A stretch of 64,000 nucleotides of DNA from positions 1 to 64,000 of the forward strand of contig DASZOL010000093.1 in assembly GCA_035550795.1 (NCBI GenBank), given 5' to 3'. Origin of the DNA: DASRDR01 sp035550795. GTDB lineage: Bacteria > Methylomirabilota > Methylomirabilia > Rokubacteriales > DASRDR01. This document shows, one piece after another, positions 61,765 through 64,000 of the stretch. The notes beneath the pieces are model-generated. The model was not told the origin of the DNA. It ran no database searches and saw only the letters and a program-made list of their open reading frames with translations. Every line of letters begins with the position of its first letter. The first letter of the stretch is position 1. Position numbers and translations under genes: made by a program.

Positions 61765-62925
61765 CTACCGCCAGAGCCGCCGGGTGGCGATGGCCGCGCC
61801 CTCGACGAGGGCGGCCAGCTTGACCCAGACGACGCTCTCGGCCACGTTCTCGGAACCGGCGAAGGTCCCGAAGCCGCAGTCCGTCGAGGCGATGACCCGG
61901 GCCGGATCGCCGACGGCCTCGGCCGCGCGGCAGATCCGGTCCGCCACCACCTGGGGGTGCTCCACCACGTTGGTCGTCGAGTCGATCACGCCGGGCAAGA
62001 GGAGCATGCCGTCGGGCAGGGGATGGCGCTCGAGGACCCGGTACTCGTGCTGGTGGCGCGGGCCGGCCAGGGGCAGCGAGAGGGCGCCCACGTGGGCGCG
62101 GTAGAGGATGGGCAGCACGGCCTCGAGGGGCACGTCGTGGGTGTGCGGACCGTCGTAGTTTCCCCAGCACACGTGGAGCCGCACGCGGTCCCGCGGGATG
62201 CCGGTGAGCGCGCGGTTGAGCGCGTCCACGTGGAGCGCCGCCATCTCCTGGAAGCGGTCGAGGGACTCGTCCTGGAAGAAGCGGGTGCGCTCCATGGCCA
62301 GGTCGGGGCAGTCCAGCTGGAGGACGAGGCCCCGCGCGTGGATGAGCGCGTACTCCTTCCGCAGCTCGCGGGCGAGCGCCTCGACGTAGCGCGCGTGAGA
62401 CCCGTAGTGGCCGTCCAGCAGGACGGTCGCGGCGGTCCCGGGCGAGACCGCCGTCATGAAGCGCTCGGCGAAGCGCCGCGGCTGGGCGTCGGTGACCGCG
62501 AGGAAGAGCCGGCACTCCGCCTCGGCCTCCTGGAGGTCGGCGTACTCCACCTCGGCGACGGCCCGGGGGGCGTTGCCGATGCGGGCGGCCCCGCGGCGCC
62601 GGGAGTCGAGGAGCGCGGCGTAGTCGGGGTGCTCCGTGACGTCCCGCGCCAGCCGGCGCCGGCTCTCCCCGCCGAACCCTCGCATCCGGCGGGCCACGTA
62701 GGTCGAGAAGCCCGCGCGCGGCTGCTCGCCGTCGTTGCCCACGTCGATCCCGGCGCCGAGCTGCCGCTCGACCACCCGGCGCACGGCTGCCTCCGTCTCC
62801 CGGGCGAGCTCCGGGGGATCGACCGCCTCGCCGCGGTCCTGGCGGACCAGCAGGTCGCGCAGCTTCGGCGGGCGGGGCAGGCTGCCGACGTGCGTCGTCA
62901 GGATGCGGCCGTCGCTGCGGATCAT
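61765..62925 (-). CDS. Cobalamin-independent methionine synthase (MetE) C-terminal family protein
   Basis: A 386-residue TIM-barrel enzyme of the Meth_synt_2 family. It begins ILTTHVGSLPRPPKLRDL; zinc ligands are visible as HVCWGNYDGPH and STDCGFGTFAGSEN, with LQLDCPDLAMERTRF. It lacks the MetE N-terminal half, as in short MetE-like proteins that move methyl groups between small thiols or degrade related compounds. The ATG is at 62925, 27 bp after the phosphotriesterase-family gene, so they are probably cotranscribed. Confidence 0.9.
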   Translation of the reverse strand: MIRSDGRILTTHVGSLPRPPKLRDLLVRQDRGEAVDPPELARETEAAVRRVVERQLGAGIDVGNDGEQPRAGFSTYVARRMRGFGGESRRRLARDVTEHPDYAALLDSRRRGAARIGNAPRAVAEVEYADLQEAEAECRLFLAVTDAQPRRFAERFMTAVSPGTAATVLLDGHYGSHARYVEALARELRKEYALIHARGLVLQLDCPDLAMERTRFFQDESLDRFQEMAALHVDALNRALTGIPRDRVRLHVCWGNYDGPHTHDVPLEAVLPILYRAHVGALSLPLAGPRHQHEYRVLERHPLPDGMLLLPGVIDSTTNVVEHPQVVADRICRAAEAVGDPARVIASTDCGFGTFAGSENVAESVVWVKLAALVEGAAIATRRLWR

Positions 62926-62952
62926 GAACCGCCCTCCCTCCCGGCCGGCGAC

Positions 62953-64000
62953 TCAGGCGAACGCGAAGGCGCGCGCCGGATTCTCCACGAGGAGCCGGCG
63001 GATCCCCGCGTCGTCCACGCCCTTGGCCCGGAGCCGGGGCACCACGTTCACGAGCAGATGGTGGTAGCCGTGGCCGCCGTACCGGGCGAGCGACGTCTTG
63101 TAGGCGATGTCGTGCGACATCAGGATCTGGCTCCCGTGCCCCGCCTCGATGAGCGCCAGCACGTGGGCCATGCGCCCGCCGTCGTTCGGCATGTCGAAGC
63201 TCGGGTTGTACGGGTAGTAGGCGCTCTCGGTCCCGAAGAGGTCGTACTCGAGCCAGAGGCCCGTGCGGGCGAGGTCGATCACCGCCCGCACGTCGGCGAT
63301 CGTGCGGCAGAGGTGGCACATGATGGTGCGGCGGAGATCGCCGCCCTCGCGCCGGACCAGCTCCGCCAGCGCCATCGGCATGGCGGGGTGGCGCCCGGGA
63401 TGGATCATGAGCGGGGCACCCGTCTCCCGCTGGGCCAGGACGGCGGCGCGGAGCACCTTCTCCTCGTTCGCGGTCAGGGGATGCGTGGTGCCGATCTCGC
63501 CGATGAGCCCGGCCCGGATGCCGGGGTCGCCACCGGCGCCCGCGCCGCCAACGCCCATCAGCACGTCGGCGATCATCTCACGGGCCAGCGCGTCCACGGT
63601 CCGCCGGTCCATGTCGGCCGGGTGGGACGCGGCGACGTAGTAGCCCGAGCCCATGACCACGTTGAGGCCGGTCGCGCGGGCGAGGCGGGCCAGGGCGCCG
63701 GGGTTGCGCGCGAGGCTCGTCGGCGTGGGATCGACGACCGTGCATCCGCCCGCCTGCTTGAAGAGCAGGATCTCGTCCCGGGCGAGGTCCTCGTCGAGGA
63801 GCCGGAGGTTGTCCAGGTTGGCGTTGAAGTGCCGGCGCACCCAGCCCAGGTTGGCCAGGCTCACCGGCTCCCGCGCGCGCTCGCGGTCGCCCGGCGCGGC
63901 GGGCTCGGCGAACATCACCGCGAAGTCGATCAGGAGGTGCTCGTGGGGCAGGGTGACGCCGAGCGCCTCCGGCCGGAGCGGCCCGAGGACGGTCTGGACC
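62953..64000 (-). CDS. Phosphotriesterase-family amidohydrolase (5' end beyond window)
   Basis: At least 348 codons of a binuclear-metal TIM-barrel hydrolase. The metal ligands are present: PHEHLLID close to the window edge, EIGTTHPLT, MIHPGRHPAMP, MCHLCRTIAD and MSHDIAYKT. The frame remains open to base 64000 (VQTVLGPLRPEALGVTLPHEH), so only a few N-terminal residues are missing. The internal ATG at 63918 is not the start. Substrate is probably a lactone or organophosphate-like ester; not determinable. Likely operon with the MetE-like gene. Confidence 0.92.
   Translation of the reverse strand, partial: VQTVLGPLRPEALGVTLPHEHLLIDFAVMFAEPAAPGDRERAREPVSLANLGWVRRHFNANLDNLRLLDEDLARDEILLFKQAGGCTVVDPTPTSLARNPGALARLARATGLNVVMGSGYYVAASHPADMDRRTVDALAREMIADVLMGVGGAGAGGDPGIRAGLIGEIGTTHPLTANEEKVLRAAVLAQRETGAPLMIHPGRHPAMPMALAELVRREGGDLRRTIMCHLCRTIADVRAVIDLARTGLWLEYDLFGTESAYYPYNPSFDMPNDGGRMAHVLALIEAGHGSQILMSHDIAYKTSLARYGGHGYHHLLVNVVPRLRAKGVDDAGIRRLLVENPARAFAFA

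Noticed and set aside
1..64000. CRISPR array, cas genes, toxin-antitoxin pair, restriction system or prophage structural genes
   Set aside because: No regularly spaced repeats and no proteins with the relevant motifs were found on either strand.

Overview
This is a very GC-rich (about 70 percent by eye) bacterial chromosomal window. A complex I operon, a TRAP transporter operon, lipid/envelope proteins (AsmA-like DUF748, YihY/BrkB) and lipopolysaccharide-type sugar genes point to a Gram-negative bacterium. The mixture (TRAP uptake, phosphotriesterase-family and MetE-family enzymes, cytochrome P450 remnant, many small secreted proteins) would suit an uncultured soil or sediment lineage such as Rokubacteriales/Methylomirabilota. 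That placement is inference; no marker gene in the window proves it.

Layout. 0-1.1 kb: a TetR/NemR-like regulator translationally coupled to an ECF sigma factor, with a 16-bp palindromic operator upstream. 1.3-12.4 kb: a W-rich secreted protein, then a single minus-strand complex I operon nuoABC-NIPSNAP-nuoDHIJKLMN that has no nuoE, nuoF or nuoG. 12.5-14 kb: small secreted/membrane proteins and a CBS-pair protein. 14.1-17.8 kb: TRAP transporter dctPQM plus an SDR oxidoreductase. 17.9-18.7 kb: a decayed cytochrome P450. 18.8-21 kb: a secreted sugar/sorbosone dehydrogenase with PKD domain. 21.4-23.5 kb: GT4+GT2 glycosyltransferases. 24.1-27.6 kb: a giant regulator fusing a sigma-54 activator ATPase, a Fis-type HTH, an NB-ARC-like ATPase and TPRs. 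28.2-30.9 kb: a stand-alone A-PCP-TE NRPS-like protein. 31.7-38.4 kb: DUF748 and YihY envelope proteins, then a second GT4+GT2 pair. 39-42.6 kb: small envelope/stress proteins, a 3' tRNA-Leu(UAA) fragment, a pseudogene and tRNA-Ala(GGC).

42.9-57.6 kb is a surface-polysaccharide locus. One block (49.1 to 43.0 kb, minus) encodes an AMP-forming ligase, an acyl carrier protein, a GNAT transferase, a formyltransferase, a methyltransferase and a GT2. This reads as an acyl-activation and transfer module that decorates a sugar. The other block (57.6 to 51.0 kb, minus) encodes a sugar epimerase/dehydratase, a SAM methyltransferase with an N-terminal zinc-type motif, a dTDP-sugar 3,5-epimerase-like protein, a DUF4910 protein, an SDR, glucose-1-phosphate cytidylyltransferase (RfbF) and a PIG-L deacetylase. 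This reads as synthesis of an unusual nucleotide-linked, probably methylated deoxysugar. A tRNA-Leu(CAA) closes the locus at 58.4 kb. 58.5-64 kb: an acyl-CoA dehydrogenase-like protein, an IS21 IstB remnant, small proteins including a duplicated zinc-ribbon membrane protein, a MetE-family enzyme and a phosphotriesterase-family protein cut by the window edge.

Several broken genes (P450, TPR protein, MltF-like lipoprotein, IstB), the tRNA fragment and apparently lower-GC stretches (28-31 kb, 44.8-45.7 kb) suggest that 18-60 kb is an accessory region that has been rearranged, whereas the nuo operon looks like conserved core.
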